Of a stretch of 64,000 nt of DNA, positions 52,662-62,049 are shown one piece after another. Location: contig JANXVZ010000010.1 of NCBI GenBank assembly GCA_025351405.1, positions 62,001-126,000 on the forward strand. Reading direction: 5' to 3'. The position numbers were made by a program, and so were the translations under genes. This DNA is from Sphingomonadales bacterium (GTDB taxonomy: Bacteria > Pseudomonadota > Alphaproteobacteria > Sphingomonadales > Sphingomonadaceae). A model generated the notes under the pieces. That model saw nothing but the letters and a program-made list of their open reading frames with translations, did no database searches and was not told the DNA's origin. How positions within the stretch are numbered: position 1 is the first letter of the stretch; each line of letters begins with the position of its first letter.

Positions 52662-53710
52662 GTGACATGGCCCATCTTGCGCCCCGGCTTGACTTCGGAC
52701 TTGCCATAGAGGTGCAGGTGCGCACGCGGATCGGCGAGCAGGTGCGCCCAGTCATGGACGTCGTCGCCGAGCAGGTTGCGCATCACCACATCGGCCGCGG
52801 TCAACGCGGTCGAACCCAGTGGCAGGCCGCAGACCGCGCGGATGTGGTTTTCGAACTGCGAGGCACGGCAGCCCTCGATCGTCCAGTGCCCGCTGTTGTG
52901 GACACGCGGCGCCATCTCGTTGAACACCGGGCCATCGGCGGTGGCGAAGAATTCGAGGCACAGCACCCCGACATGGCCAAGCGCTTCCGCCACCTGCAGC
53001 GCCAGCGCGGCGGCGGCGGGCACCTGCGCCATCACGGCGGCAGGCGCCGGCACCGTGCTGGTGGCGAGGATGCCGCCATCATGGACGTTGCACGCCACCG
53101 GGTAGACCGCCGTCTCGCCATTCGCCCGCCGCGCCAGCAGCACCGAAAATTCATGGTCGAACGGCACCCAGGCTTCCAGCACCGCCGGCTGTGCGCCGAT
53201 GGTCGACCAGGCCGCATCGGCATCGCCGGGTGTCATGATCCGCGCCTGGCCCTTGCCGTCATACCCCATGCGACGCGTCTTCAGCACCGCGGGGGTGCCC
53301 AGCGCGGCGATGGCGCCATCGAGTTCGGCGCGGGTTTCGACACCGCGATAGGGCGCCGGGGTGCCGCCCAGCCGTTCGACAAAGGCCTTTTCCGCCAGCC
53401 GGTCCTGCGCCACCGCAAGGCTTGCCGAACCGGGGTGGACAAGACCGCGTGCCGCGAGAAAATCGATGGCGGTGGTGGCGATGTTCTCGAATTCGAAGGT
53501 CACCACGTCGACGCTGGCAGCAAAGACCTCGAGCGCGGCAAAATCGGTGTATTCGGCGCGGGTCACAACGGCTGCGACATCGCCCGCCGGCAATTCGGCC
53601 TCGGGGGCGAGGACATGGACGCGATAGCCCATGCTGGCGGCGGCAAGTGCCAGCATCCGCCCCAATTGCCCGCCGCCCAGGATGCCGATCGTCGAACCGG
53701 GTGCGATCAT
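52652..53710 (-). CDS. purK: N5-carboxyaminoimidazole ribonucleotide synthase
   Basis: 352 residues, ATP-grasp fold. Makes N5-CAIR from AIR, bicarbonate and ATP, feeding PurE. Seen: [43 protein letters not shown] (ATP-grasp lid), and [17 protein letters not shown]. The ATG overlaps the purE stop (ATGA). Confidence 0.97.
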   Translation of the reverse strand: MIAPGSTIGILGGGQLGRMLALAAASMGYRVHVLAPEAELPAGDVAAVVTRAEYTDFAALEVFAASVDVVTFEFENIATTAIDFLAARGLVHPGSASLAVAQDRLAEKAFVERLGGTPAPYRGVETRAELDGAIAALGTPAVLKTRRMGYDGKGQARIMTPGDADAAWSTIGAQPAVLEAWVPFDHEFSVLLARRANGETAVYPVACNVHDGGILATSTVPAPAAVMAQVPAAAALALQVAEALGHVGVLCLEFFATADGPVFNEMAPRVHNSGHWTIEGCRASQFENHIRAVCGLPLGSTALTAADVVMRNLLGDDVHDWAHLLADPRAHLHLYGKSEVKPGRKMGHVTWL

Positions 53711-54207
53711 GCCTGGTTCGATAAGGCCGGGGGCTGTTCCGCCACCGCGTCGGTCTGCGCCTGCCGCCAGGCATCGAGCCGCGCCGCCAGCGCCGCATCG
53801 TTGTTGGCCAACATGGCGGCGGCCAGCAGGCCGGCGTTGATCGCCCCGGCCTTGCCGATGGCGAGCGTGCCGACCGGTACTCCGGCGGGCATCTGGACGA
53901 TCGACAACAGCGAATCCATGCCGCTCAACGCCTTGGATTCCACGGGAACGCCCAGCACCGGCAGCCGCGTCATCGCCGCCGCCATGCCGGGCAAATGCGC
54001 CGCGCCGCCGGCCCCGGCGATGATGACCTGCAGGCCCCGCGCCGCAGCGCCGGTGGCATAATCGTACAATCGCTGCGGGGTGCGATGGGCGCTGACCACG
54101 CGGGTTTCATGGGCAATGCCCAGCGCCGCCAGCGTTTGTGCCGCGTGCTCCATCGTTGCCCAATCGGACACCGACCCCATGATGATACCGACGAGCGGTG
54201 CGTCCAC
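53707..54207 (-). CDS. purE: N5-carboxyaminoimidazole ribonucleotide mutase
   Basis: 166 residues. Rearranges N5-CAIR to CAIR. Seen: [66 protein letters not shown], all class I PurE motifs. The start is GTG at 54207, the only one near GGGGAA. Confidence 0.97.
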   Translation of the reverse strand: MDAPLVGIIMGSVSDWATMEHAAQTLAALGIAHETRVVSAHRTPQRLYDYATGAAARGLQVIIAGAGGAAHLPGMAAAMTRLPVLGVPVESKALSGMDSLLSIVQMPAGVPVGTLAIGKAGAINAGLLAAAMLANNDAALAARLDAWRQAQTDAVAEQPPALSNQA

Positions 54208-54352
54208 CCAGCTTCCCCAACCCCGAACAGGAAGCGCCGGACCTTAAGGGCCGGGTGGCGCAAGGGCAACCGCCATATCCCCCCCTGCAAACTATGCCAG
54301 TTGCCGTGGCGGCCGCCCGGCCCGTACCCCATGGTGGTCAGGAGCCTCCAGC

Positions 54353-54691
54353 ATGGTCACCATCATCCAGGCCGTCGTCGATCTCGATCCGGGCCAGCGC
54401 GACGCCGCCCTGCACGGTGCCCGGCGCCATATCGATGCCGCGCTCGCCCAGCCCGGCTGCCGTGCCTATTCGTGGTGCGCCGACCCGTACGACCCGGCGC
54501 GCGTCCATGTCTTTGAACAATGGGATTCGACCGAGGCGCTGGCGGCACATCTCGCGGGACCGGCTTACAGCGGAATGCTCGGCCATATGCAGGGCTTTGG
54601 CATAACCGCCGCGGTCAGCACCAAGTTCGCGGTCAGTGCGATGCAGCCGGTCTATGATCCGCAGGGCCGGCCCCGCGCCGATTTCTTTTAG
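54353..54691 (+). CDS. Antibiotic biosynthesis monooxygenase (ABM)-domain protein
   Basis: 112 residues, ABM/dimeric alpha-beta barrel. Seen: QAVVDLDPGQRDAALHGARRHIDAALAQPGCRAYSWCADPYDPARVHVFEQWDS split across the usual strand-helix-strand, and HLAGPAYSGML. Such small enzymes include quinol monooxygenases; the substrate is unknown. It is divergent from purE. Confidence 0.85.
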   Translation: MVTIIQAVVDLDPGQRDAALHGARRHIDAALAQPGCRAYSWCADPYDPARVHVFEQWDSTEALAAHLAGPAYSGMLGHMQGFGITAAVSTKFAVSAMQPVYDPQGRPRADFF

Positions 54692-54755
54692 GGTCGACCG
54701 GCGCGACGTGTGGGCGACGTGTGGGCGACGGGTAAACGGTCGGTGCGGGCGCCCC

Positions 54756-55433
54756 TTACAGGTAACGGCGCCCGATCGCTTTCAGGTCTGCATCGAGATC
54801 ATAGACCATCGGCTTGCCGGTGGGGATTTCCTCATGAACGATATTGGCGTCCGAAATGCCCGACAAATGCTTGACCAGGGCCCGCAACGAATTGCCGTGG
54901 GCAACGACAAGCACGCGCTTGCCGGCGCGCAGTTCGGGAACAATCGCGCTTTGCCAATAGGGCAGCACGCGCTCGATGGTGTCCTTCAGGCTTTCGGCGG
55001 CGGGAATGGCGATGCCGGCATAGCGCCGGTCGCCCGACAGGTCATAGGGTGATCCCGGCAGCATCGGCGGCGGCGGCACGTCGAAACTGCGGCGCCAGAT
55101 CCGGACTTGCTCCTCGCCGTATTTCAGCGCGGTTTCAGCCTTGTTGAGCCCGGTCAGCCCACCATAGTGCCGCTCATTAAGGTGCCAGTCCTTGGTTACC
55201 GGCAACCAGGCGCGATCCATCCATGCCAGCGCCAGGTTGAGCGTGTTGATCGCCCGCGACTGGACACTGGTGAAGGCACAATCGAAATCGATCCCCGCAG
55301 CCGCGATGGCGATGCCGGCGGCCTTTGCCTCGGCATCGCCCTTTTCGGTCAGCCCGACATCCCACCAGCCGGTGAAGCGGTTTTCAAGGTTCCACGTCGA
55401 TTGGCCGTGACGCAGCAGGACAAGTGTCGGCAT
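54756..55433 (-). CDS. gpmA: 2,3-bisphosphoglycerate-dependent phosphoglycerate mutase
   Basis: 225 residues. Interconverts 2- and 3-phosphoglycerate through a phosphohistidine. Seen: [43 protein letters not shown], and [15 protein letters not shown] with the second His. A complete family length; ends at KAIGRRYL. Confidence 0.96.
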   Translation of the reverse strand: MPTLVLLRHGQSTWNLENRFTGWWDVGLTEKGDAEAKAAGIAIAAAGIDFDCAFTSVQSRAINTLNLALAWMDRAWLPVTKDWHLNERHYGGLTGLNKAETALKYGEEQVRIWRRSFDVPPPPMLPGSPYDLSGDRRYAGIAIPAAESLKDTIERVLPYWQSAIVPELRAGKRVLVVAHGNSLRALVKHLSGISDANIVHEEIPTGKPMVYDLDADLKAIGRRYL

Positions 55434-55454
55434 GGGTTGGGGCGCTTTTCGGAT

Positions 55455-56156
55455 TCAGGGTTTCTTGAAGCGATAGACGAACTGGTCGGTCTTGCCGCGG
55501 ATGGCGGGATCGAAAACATTGGCGGTATGCGGGTCGGCGGCGTTGTGCAGCGCCGCACTTTCCCCGTCGAAGACGAAGCCTGCGGCCAGCACTTCGGCCT
55601 TCACCGCCGCCGGGTCGATGCGGTGCAACGTCTTGGTCGCCGCCAGCCCGCTGCCATCGGCGGCGGCATGATCGACGATGACATAGACGCCGCCCGGCTT
55701 CAGCGTGGCGAACACCGCCTTGTTGAAACCGATAACGCCTTCGGGCGGCAGGCTGTTGTGGAGATCATGGTAGTTCTGCGCCGTCCAGAACACATCGAGC
55801 GAGCCTGCCAGCGATGGGTCACCCGGCGACGATACGACATTGACGTTGGTGAAGCCCAGGGTCGGCAGGGCCCGCACTGCCTTCGATGCATCGCCATAGG
55901 CGGCTTCGGCGGCCGGCGGGATGATCGCGGTGACCTTGCCGGCGGGGCCGGCGGCGATCGAGAACACCCGGGTGAAATAGCCGCCACCCGGGATCATGTC
56001 GGCGACTTTGGAGCCGGCCTCGATACCGGCAAAGGCCACCATGTCGGCAGGCTTGCGCGCAGCGTCGCGGGCGACGTCCTCGGGCGGGCGAGTCTGGGCG
56101 CTGGCGGGTGCGGCAATGAAGACGACGGCAGCAAGCGCGGCGATCAAGTGTTTCAT
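55455..56156 (-). CDS. Exported class I SAM methyltransferase-like protein
   Basis: 233 residues. Signal peptide at 1-23 (LIAALAAVVFIAAPASA, cut after ASAQ). The domain starts ARDAARKPADMVAFAGIEAGSKVADMIPGGGYFTRVFS, the SAM-binding motif I (VADMIPGGGY), and has YVIVDHAAADGSG later, as in the COG4798 family of methyltransferase-like proteins with signal peptides. SAM is not expected in the periplasm, so the activity is doubtful. It lies 21 bases upstream of gpmA on the same strand. Confidence 0.85.
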   Translation of the reverse strand: MKHLIAALAAVVFIAAPASAQTRPPEDVARDAARKPADMVAFAGIEAGSKVADMIPGGGYFTRVFSIAAGPAGKVTAIIPPAAEAAYGDASKAVRALPTLGFTNVNVVSSPGDPSLAGSLDVFWTAQNYHDLHNSLPPEGVIGFNKAVFATLKPGGVYVIVDHAAADGSGLAATKTLHRIDPAAVKAEVLAAGFVFDGESAALHNAADPHTANVFDPAIRGKTDQFVYRFKKP

Positions 56157-56264
56157 GGCGGTTCTCCCCTGGCCGGCGGACAGGCGCCGCCTTGCCCGCG
56201 CAGTCATGCCAGCGCCGGCGGGCAGCGTCACGTCGAAATGCACCGCATGGACCGGCATGGACCC

Positions 56265-56299
56265 AAAAAAGTGGCCCGGCAGATTGCTCTGCCGGGCCA
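56265..56299 (-). terminator. Intrinsic terminator of the glnK-amtB operon
   Basis: 12-bp stem TGGCCCGGCAGA / TCTGCCGGGCCA (56272-56283 and 56288-56299) with a 4-base loop; on the minus strand a run of six T follows (56270-56265, seen as A on the plus strand). It lies 49 bases after the amtB stop. Confidence 0.92.
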
Positions 56300-56347
56300 G
56301 GTTGTTTCCTTGGGGAGGAACTTTACCAACCCCGAGCGTTGAACCGC

Positions 56348-57847
56348 TCAGTAGTTGTAGGCGCGTTCGCCGTGTTCGCTGATGTCGAGCCCTTCGCGCT
56401 CGGCTTCGACGGTCGGACGCAGGCCGATGGTCTTGCCGATGATGAAGAACAGGATCGCCGAACCGACGCCCGACCACACCAGTGTCAGCAGGACCGCCTT
56501 GGCCTGGATGAGCAACTGGGTGGCAGCACCCGGATAGGTGAAGCTGATGATGCCCGGCTTGAGCATGTAGTCGGCGATGCCCTGCCCGCCGAGTGCCGGA
56601 TCGACCAGGATACCGGTGGCAAGGGCGCCGACGATGCCGCCGATGCAGTGGACGCCGAAGACATCCAGCGCATCGTCATAGCCGAGCTTGTTCTTGATGG
56701 TGGTGCAGAAGAAGAAGCAGATCGGCGAGACCGCGAGGCCGAGCACGATCGACCCCATCGGCCCGGCGTAACCCGAAGCCGGGGTGACAGCGACCAGCCC
56801 GGCAACAGCGCCGGTGACGCCGCCGAGAAGCGATGGCTTGCCCTTGGCGATCTGTTCGACGAGGACCCACGACACTGCGGCCGCGGCGGTGGCAACGAAG
56901 GTGTTGAGGAAGGCGACGCCGGTGACGCCGTTCGATTCAAGGTTCGAACCCGCGTTGAAGCCGAACCAGCCGACCCACAGCAGCGAGGCGCCGATCATGG
57001 TCATGGTCAGCGAGTGCGGAGGCATCGATTCCTTGCCATAGCCGGTCCGCTTGCCGAGCATGAGGCAGCCGACGAGGCCCGCGATACCGGCGTTGATGTG
57101 GACGACCGTGCCGCCGGCAAAATCGAGCGCGCCGAGTTGGAACAGGTAGCCGGCACCAGCGAGAGCGGCATCATAGGCGGCCTGGCCCTTTTGCGCCGCG
57201 GCGATGAAGGCGTCGGGACCATCCCAGTACCAGACCATATGGGCGATGGGGAAATAGACCAGCGTCACCCAGCCGACGACGAACACCATCAGGCCCGAAA
57301 ACTTGATGCGTTCGGCAAACGACCCGATGAACAGCGCCGGCGTGATGCAGGCAAAGGTCATCTGGAAGGCGATGTAGACATATTCCGGGATATACACGCC
57401 CGCCGAGAAGGTCGCGGCATTGCTGTTGGCATCGACACCCTTCAGGAACAGCTTGCCAAGGCCACCGACCCAGGGCGAACCGCCGGTAAAGGCTTCGGAA
57501 TAGCCATAGGTGACCCACAACAGCGACACGATCGAGACGATCATGAACACCTGGGTCAGCACCGACAGCATGTTCTTGGTGCGGACAAGGCCGCCATAGA
57601 ACAGCGCGAGGCCGGGGACCGACATCATCAGCACCAGAGCGGTGGCGACGAGCATCCAGGCGGTATCACCCTTGTTGGGCACCGGCGGGGCCGGCGTTGC
57701 CGCAACGGCGGCGGCGACAGCGGGAGCGGCGGCAACAACGGCGGCGGCTTCCTGGGCGAGTGCCGGGCCGGCAGCGCACAGCGCCACCGTCGCGGCGGCC
57801 AGTCCCAGTCGTTGCAGCAAACCCGGCGACTTGTAATCGAATGTCAT
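56348..57847 (-). CDS. amtB: Ammonium transporter
   Basis: 499 residues. Signal peptide then an Ala/Pro-rich lead (to about residue 60), then eleven membrane helices: DTAWMLVATALVLMMSVPGLALFYGG, FQMTFACITPALFIGSFAERIKF, DFAGGTVVHINAGIAGLVG (pore His), WVGWFGFNAGS, and DVFGVHCIGGIVGALATG (second pore His). It brings ammonium into the cell and is shut by GlnK. It starts 19 bases after glnK. The unusual Ala-rich lead may be disordered in the periplasm. Confidence 0.96.
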   Translation of the reverse strand: MTFDYKSPGLLQRLGLAAATVALCAAGPALAQEAAAVVAAAPAVAAAVAATPAPPVPNKGDTAWMLVATALVLMMSVPGLALFYGGLVRTKNMLSVLTQVFMIVSIVSLLWVTYGYSEAFTGGSPWVGGLGKLFLKGVDANSNAATFSAGVYIPEYVYIAFQMTFACITPALFIGSFAERIKFSGLMVFVVGWVTLVYFPIAHMVWYWDGPDAFIAAAQKGQAAYDAALAGAGYLFQLGALDFAGGTVVHINAGIAGLVGCLMLGKRTGYGKESMPPHSLTMTMIGASLLWVGWFGFNAGSNLESNGVTGVAFLNTFVATAAAAVSWVLVEQIAKGKPSLLGGVTGAVAGLVAVTPASGYAGPMGSIVLGLAVSPICFFFCTTIKNKLGYDDALDVFGVHCIGGIVGALATGILVDPALGGQGIADYMLKPGIISFTYPGAATQLLIQAKAVLLTLVWSGVGSAILFFIIGKTIGLRPTVEAEREGLDISEHGERAYNY

Positions 57848-57866
57848 GGTTCCCCCTCCGGTCACG

Positions 57867-58349
<483 letters not shown>

Positions 58350-58383
58350 TCAGGGAGACGGCGCGTTTTTTGGGCAGGGCGCG

Positions 58384-59178
58384 TTACCCCAGCGCTGCGA
58401 TGGCGCTCCAGTTGTCCGCCACCGCCGCCTCGCCAAGCTCGATCAGCTGGTGCGCCTTGGTAAAGTCCCGCACATCGATGTGGCCGATGGCGGGGGCGAT
58501 CTCCAGATCGGGTGGATCGATGATGAGACCCTGCCGCGCAAGGTGCGAGAACAGCAGCGAGATACCCGCCCGCCCGACGCGAAACGGCGTCATGATGCGC
58601 TTTTCCACCGGCATCGTCGCTTCGGCGCGGCGCAGGTAGTCGCCCTGCAGGTTGACCGCCAGCACCGGTGATTTCGACAGCGCCCGCACGGCGCGCACCG
58701 GCACCGGCGCCACCACCCCGCCATCGATGAGGATCATGCCGTCGCGCCGCACCGGCGGGAAGACGCCGGGAATGGCGATCGATGCGGTGACCGCCTCGAC
58801 AACGCGGCCGCGGGTGATCCAAACCTCCTCGCCCGACACGATATCGGCAGCGACGACGGCAACAGGGATGAACAGGTCCTGGAGGTTGTCATGGCCGAAA
58901 TGGGTGCGCAGGCGGTTGCGCACGGTACGGCCGCCGAGCACCGAGCCCTTGCGCGGATCGATATCGAGAAAGCGCAGCACCTGGCGACCGTTGATCGACC
59001 GCGCGATATCCTCCAGCACATTGACCCTGTCGGCCGCGAGGCAGACCGCCGCCACCGCGCCGATGCTGGTGCCGCTGACGGCATCGACGGTAACGCCGCG
59101 CGCCTTCAGCGCGTGCAGCACGCCGATATGCGCCCAGCCCAGCCCAGCGCCGCCGCCGAGCGCGAGTGCCAGCTTCAT
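58384..59178 (-). CDS. Patatin-like phospholipase
   Basis: 264 residues. Serine-Asp dyad hydrolase. Seen: oxyanion GGGAGLGWAHIGVLHAL, nucleophile GTSIGAV, and the Asp motif LIDGGVV. RssA-like size. It likely cleaves lipid acyl chains in the cytosol or at the membrane. The DUF2007-DUF2784 genes lie directly upstream on the same strand, 18 bases away. Confidence 0.93.
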   Translation of the reverse strand: MKLALALGGGAGLGWAHIGVLHALKARGVTVDAVSGTSIGAVAAVCLAADRVNVLEDIARSINGRQVLRFLDIDPRKGSVLGGRTVRNRLRTHFGHDNLQDLFIPVAVVAADIVSGEEVWITRGRVVEAVTASIAIPGVFPPVRRDGMILIDGGVVAPVPVRAVRALSKSPVLAVNLQGDYLRRAEATMPVEKRIMTPFRVGRAGISLLFSHLARQGLIIDPPDLEIAPAIGHIDVRDFTKAHQLIELGEAAVADNWSAIAALG

Positions 59179-59196
59179 GGTGCTGCCGTCATGGCG

Positions 59197-59397
59197 TCAT
59201 GCCGCCGCCAGCAGGGCGCGGGCATCGGCTTCATCGTCATCGAGCACCATCAGCCGCACCCCCGACAGACCGCTGCCGATCAACGACGCGATACCGGCGT
59301 CGAAAAGCACGGCTTCGATGCCACCGGCTTCGAGCCGCATCCGCATGATTTCCGCCTCCACCGGGTCGAACACCGTGGCGAGCACGACCAGGCTCAT
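59197..59397 (-). CDS. DUF2007 small protein
   Basis: 66 residues. Seen: VVLATVFDPVEAEIMRMRLEAGGIEAVLFDAG, the ferredoxin-like start of the DUF2007 family (putative signal-transducing domain), and GVRLMVLDDDEADARALL. Function unknown. The ATG overlaps the DUF2784 stop as ATGA. Confidence 0.85.
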   Translation of the reverse strand: MSLVVLATVFDPVEAEIMRMRLEAGGIEAVLFDAGIASLIGSGLSGVRLMVLDDDEADARALLAAA

Positions 59398-59771
59398 GCG
59401 CGGAACGCCCTTCGACGCCGCAACTGCCAGGCCCGGCCGTATACCGCGCCGTTCAGCCCCAGCAGCACGGCTGCGCCGCCAAGTTGCATCGCATGGGTAA
59501 GGCCCGGCGGGTAGATGAGCGGCACGATGTAATGATCGATGAAACCGCCGGCATAAGCGGTGCCGCCCGCTGCATCGCGCAGGCGGTTTTCAATCGGGGT
59601 CAACGGGCAGATGCCGCCGATGATCATGATGCCGCCGGCCCAGGCCAGCGCCGGCAGGTGCAGCCAGGCGACGCGCGGCCAGCGCAGCACCAGCAACGCT
59701 CCGAACACGGCAAACAGGATGAAGGCGGCGTGAAAGCTTACCACCAGGTCGGCGGCGATTGCGGGGTTCAT
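59394..59771 (-). CDS. DUF2784 membrane protein
   Basis: 125 residues with four hydrophobic segments. Seen: ADLVVSFHAAFILFAVFGALLVLRWPRVAWLH, GGICPLTPIENRLRDAAG and FIDHYIVPLIYPPG, the DUF2784 signature. Role unknown. Its true ATG at 59771 is the last of three ATG codons made by 14-bp repeats (see the repeat and mini-ORF entries). Confidence 0.9.
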   Translation of the reverse strand: MNPAIAADLVVSFHAAFILFAVFGALLVLRWPRVAWLHLPALAWAGGIMIIGGICPLTPIENRLRDAAGGTAYAGGFIDHYIVPLIYPPGLTHAMQLGGAAVLLGLNGAVYGRAWQLRRRRAFRA

Positions 59772-59785
59772 GGTGCGGGGTTCAT
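59768..59785 (-). other. Five-codon mini-ORF 2 (MNPAP) in the stop/start relay
   Basis: ATG at 59785, same five codons as mini-ORF 1, ending at a TGA that overlaps the DUF2784 ATG at 59771 as ATGA. Confidence 0.6.
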
Positions 59786-59799
59786 GGTGCGGGGTTCAT
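59782..59799 (-). other. Five-codon mini-ORF 1 (MNPAP) in the stop/start relay
   Basis: ATG at 59799 overlaps the PPOX stop as ATGA, reads Met-Asn-Pro-Ala-Pro, and ends at a TGA that overlaps the ATG of mini-ORF 2. Whether it is translated is unknown. Confidence 0.6.
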
Positions 59800-60410
59800 G
59801 CCGTCGGATCGCCGGTCGCGGGGAAGGGCATCGCTGGGCCGGGCATCGCTGGGCCGGGCATCGCCGGCACCACCACTGCCGGCCGCGTCGGCAGGCCGTC
59901 GATACTGCGGACGCGGGACTGGAAGACATCCAGCAGCGCCTCGGGGGTGCGCGGCGCATAATATTTGCGCAGGGTCTGGCGTTCGGCCTCGAGGGTCATT
60001 TTGGGCACCGCCCAGCCGCACGACGTCTGCGCCGAGGTGACGGTGGTGTCGAAAATCTGCCGCACGCCGGTCTCGATGGCGAAATGTGTCGCCAGTCCGG
60101 CCCAGCCTGCATCCTGCGGCAACACCGGCACCCCACGGCCGTAGAGCCGGTAAATCAACGCCGGCTGGTCGAAGGCGCAGAACATGATGGTGATACGGCC
60201 ATCGGCCATCAGGTGCGCGTTGGTCTCGTTGCCCGAACCGCCGAAATCGAGATAGGCGACGCGATTGGGCCCGAGCACGCGGAAGCTGTCCATGCCCTTG
60301 GGCGACAGATTGATGCGCGCATCCGCCGCCGCCGTGGCGACAAAGAACACCGGCTGGCGAGCGATGAACGCGCGGTGCTCGTCTGTGATGTGGTCGAAGA
60401 ACTCGGACAT
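59796..60410 (-). CDS. Pyridoxamine 5'-phosphate oxidase-family protein
   Basis: 204 residues. Split-barrel FMN-binding fold. Seen: HRAFIARQPVFFVATAAADARINLSPKG, RVAYLDFGGSGNETNAHLMADGRITIMFCAFDQPALIYRLYGRG, and SCGWAVPKM. Not PdxH itself; the group is often of unknown substrate. The last ~25 residues are Pro/Ala/Met-rich PAMPG repeats. Start at 60410 behind a GGGGGGGAGA tract. Confidence 0.88.
   Translation of the reverse strand: MSEFFDHITDEHRAFIARQPVFFVATAAADARINLSPKGMDSFRVLGPNRVAYLDFGGSGNETNAHLMADGRITIMFCAFDQPALIYRLYGRGVPVLPQDAGWAGLATHFAIETGVRQIFDTTVTSAQTSCGWAVPKMTLEAERQTLRKYYAPRTPEALLDVFQSRVRSIDGLPTRPAVVVPAMPGPAMPGPAMPFPATGDPTA
59826..59870. repeat. 15-bp tandem repeats in the PPOX C-terminus
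   Basis: Three in-frame units, GGGCATCGCTGGGCC twice then a diverged third (59826-59840, 59841-59855, 59856-59870), encoding the PAMPG repeats at the end of the PPOX-family protein. Confidence 0.9.
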
Positions 60411-60428
60411 GCTGGCTCTCCCCCCCCT

Positions 60429-60475
60429 GTCATCATGGTGACATCATGGTGTCATCATGGTGACACCATGATGAC
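60429..60475. repeat. Direct and inverted repeats upstream of the PPOX gene
   Basis: GTCATCATGGTG at 60429-60440 and 60451-60462, a near copy between them, and its inverse CACCATGATGAC at 60464-60475. The strongest fold is a 13-bp stem CATCATGGTGTCA / TGACACCATGATG (60442-60454, 60461-60473) with a 6-base loop. It lies in the 109-base gap between tldD and the PPOX start. Confidence 0.88.
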
Positions 60476-60519
60476 GCTGCGACCGCGTTGGCCGGTCAGG
60501 CCGCGCCTTTCTCTTCCGC

Positions 60520-61950
60520 CTACGCCGCGGTTCCCCCGACCGTCAGGCCTTCGATGAGCAGTGTCGGCTGGCCGACGCCGGCGGGGACGCTTTGCCCGCC
60601 CTTGCCGCAGATGCCGACACCTTCATCAAGGGCGAAGTCGTTGCCGATGGCCTTGACCCTCGTCAGCACGTCGGGGCCGTTGCCGATCAGCGTCGCGCCC
60701 TTGATCGGCGCGCCCAGCCTGCCGTTTTCGATGCGATAGGCCTCGGTGCAGGAGAACACGAACTTGCCGCTGGTGATATCGACCTGGCCACCGCCGAAGC
60801 TCTTGCAATAGATCCCCGATTTCGCCGAGCGCAGGATTTCGCCGGGGTCTTCGCTGCCATTGGTCATGAAGGTGTTGGTCATTCGCGGCATCGGCGCATG
60901 GGCATAGCTTTCACGGCGGCCGTTGCCGGTGACGGCGGCGCCCATCAACCGGGCGTTGAGCCGATCCTGCATGTAGCCCTTGAGGATGCCGTCCTCGATC
61001 AGCACGGTGCGTTCGGTCGGGGTGCCTTCATCGTCGACGGTCAGCGATCCGCGCCGGTTGTCGATGCTGCCGTCGTCGACGACGGTGACGCCGGGTGCCG
61101 CCACGCGTTCCCCGATCCGGCCCGAGAATGCCGATGTGCCCTTGCGGTTGAAATCACCCTCCAACCCGTGCCCGATGGCCTCGTGCAGCAGAATGCCCGG
61201 CCAGCCCGGCCCGAGCACGACGGTCATCTCGCCGGCCGGGGCGGCGACAGCATCGAGATTGACCAGCGCCTGCGCCAGCGCGATGTCGATGGCGCCCTGC
61301 CAGTTCTCCGGGTCCATCAGCCCATCATAGAGGTAGCGCCCGCCCATGCCGTGCACGCCGGTTTCGCGGCGGCCATTCTTTTCGGCGACGACCTGGACGT
61401 TCAGCCGCACCAGCGGGCGCACATCGCGGACGCGCTGGCCATCGGCACGGATGATTTCCACCACCGACCAGCTGCCCAGCAGGCTGGCGGAGACCTGCAC
61501 CACGCGCGGATCACGGGCGCGCGCGGCGGCATCGATGGTCTGCATCAACGCCACCTTGTCGGCAAAGCTGATCCCGTCCAACGGGTTGGCATCGGTGTAG
61601 CGGCGCGCGTTGGTGCGCTGCGGGGCGAGTGCCATCGTTCCGGCATGGCCATCACGGACAACGCGTATGGTGTCGGCGGCGCGCGAAATTGCCTCGTCGG
61701 ACAGGTCGTTGGCATGGGCAAAAGCGGTCATCTCGCCGGCGACACCGCGCAGGCCAAAGCCCTTTTGCGTGTCGAAGGTCGCGGCCTTCAGCCGGCCATC
61801 GTCGAAGGAGAAACTCTCCGAAACGGCGTATTGCAGGTACAGTTCGCCATCGTCGCAGCCGTTGAGGGCGTCGGCGACCAGCCTTTCGGTACGGCCGGGG
61901 TCCAGCCCGGTGTCGGTATAGAAGATCGTGGCGGGGTCGAGATTGCTCAT
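60520..61950 (-). CDS. tldD: TldD metalloprotease subunit
   Basis: 476 residues. With TldE (PmbA) it forms the zinc protease that degrades unfolded peptides and matures RiPPs such as microcin B17. Seen: the HEAIGH zinc motif (256-261), NRKGTSAFSGRIGERVAAPGVTVVDDG, MQDRLNARLMG, PMPRMTNTFM, and FGGGQVDITSGKFVFSCTEAYRIENG. Full length. TldE is not in this window. Confidence 0.96.
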   Translation of the reverse strand: MSNLDPATIFYTDTGLDPGRTERLVADALNGCDDGELYLQYAVSESFSFDDGRLKAATFDTQKGFGLRGVAGEMTAFAHANDLSDEAISRAADTIRVVRDGHAGTMALAPQRTNARRYTDANPLDGISFADKVALMQTIDAAARARDPRVVQVSASLLGSWSVVEIIRADGQRVRDVRPLVRLNVQVVAEKNGRRETGVHGMGGRYLYDGLMDPENWQGAIDIALAQALVNLDAVAAPAGEMTVVLGPGWPGILLHEAIGHGLEGDFNRKGTSAFSGRIGERVAAPGVTVVDDGSIDNRRGSLTVDDEGTPTERTVLIEDGILKGYMQDRLNARLMGAAVTGNGRRESYAHAPMPRMTNTFMTNGSEDPGEILRSAKSGIYCKSFGGGQVDITSGKFVFSCTEAYRIENGRLGAPIKGATLIGNGPDVLTRVKAIGNDFALDEGVGICGKGGQSVPAGVGQPTLLIEGLTVGGTAA

Positions 61951-62049
61951 GCGGCAGATATAGGGATGGTTGGCGCCAAGGGAAACCGCGACATTATCGA
62001 TGAGGCTGATCGGCCGGCCTGCGCCCCGCCCGACGTGAACACCGGGGCG

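Larger units (their letters stand above)
59763..59800. repeat. 14-bp tandem repeats that multiply a stop/start junction
   Basis: Units of GGGGTTCATGGTGC at 59763-59776 and 59777-59790, and a third partial copy at 59791-59800. On the minus strand each gives CATGAACCCC, so each holds an ATG followed by AAC CCC. The PPOX stop TGA overlaps the ATG in the partial copy (59791-59800); the DUF2784 start is in the copy at 59763-59776. Confidence 0.92.

Noticed and set aside
54705-54731. 11-bp direct repeat GACGTGTGGGC
   Set aside because: Only two copies in a short gap after the ABM gene; likely simple slippage with no signal attached.
58361-58383. T-run near the patatin gene end as terminator
   Set aside because: The T-run is on the plus strand while the patatin gene is on the minus strand, and no matching stem is present.
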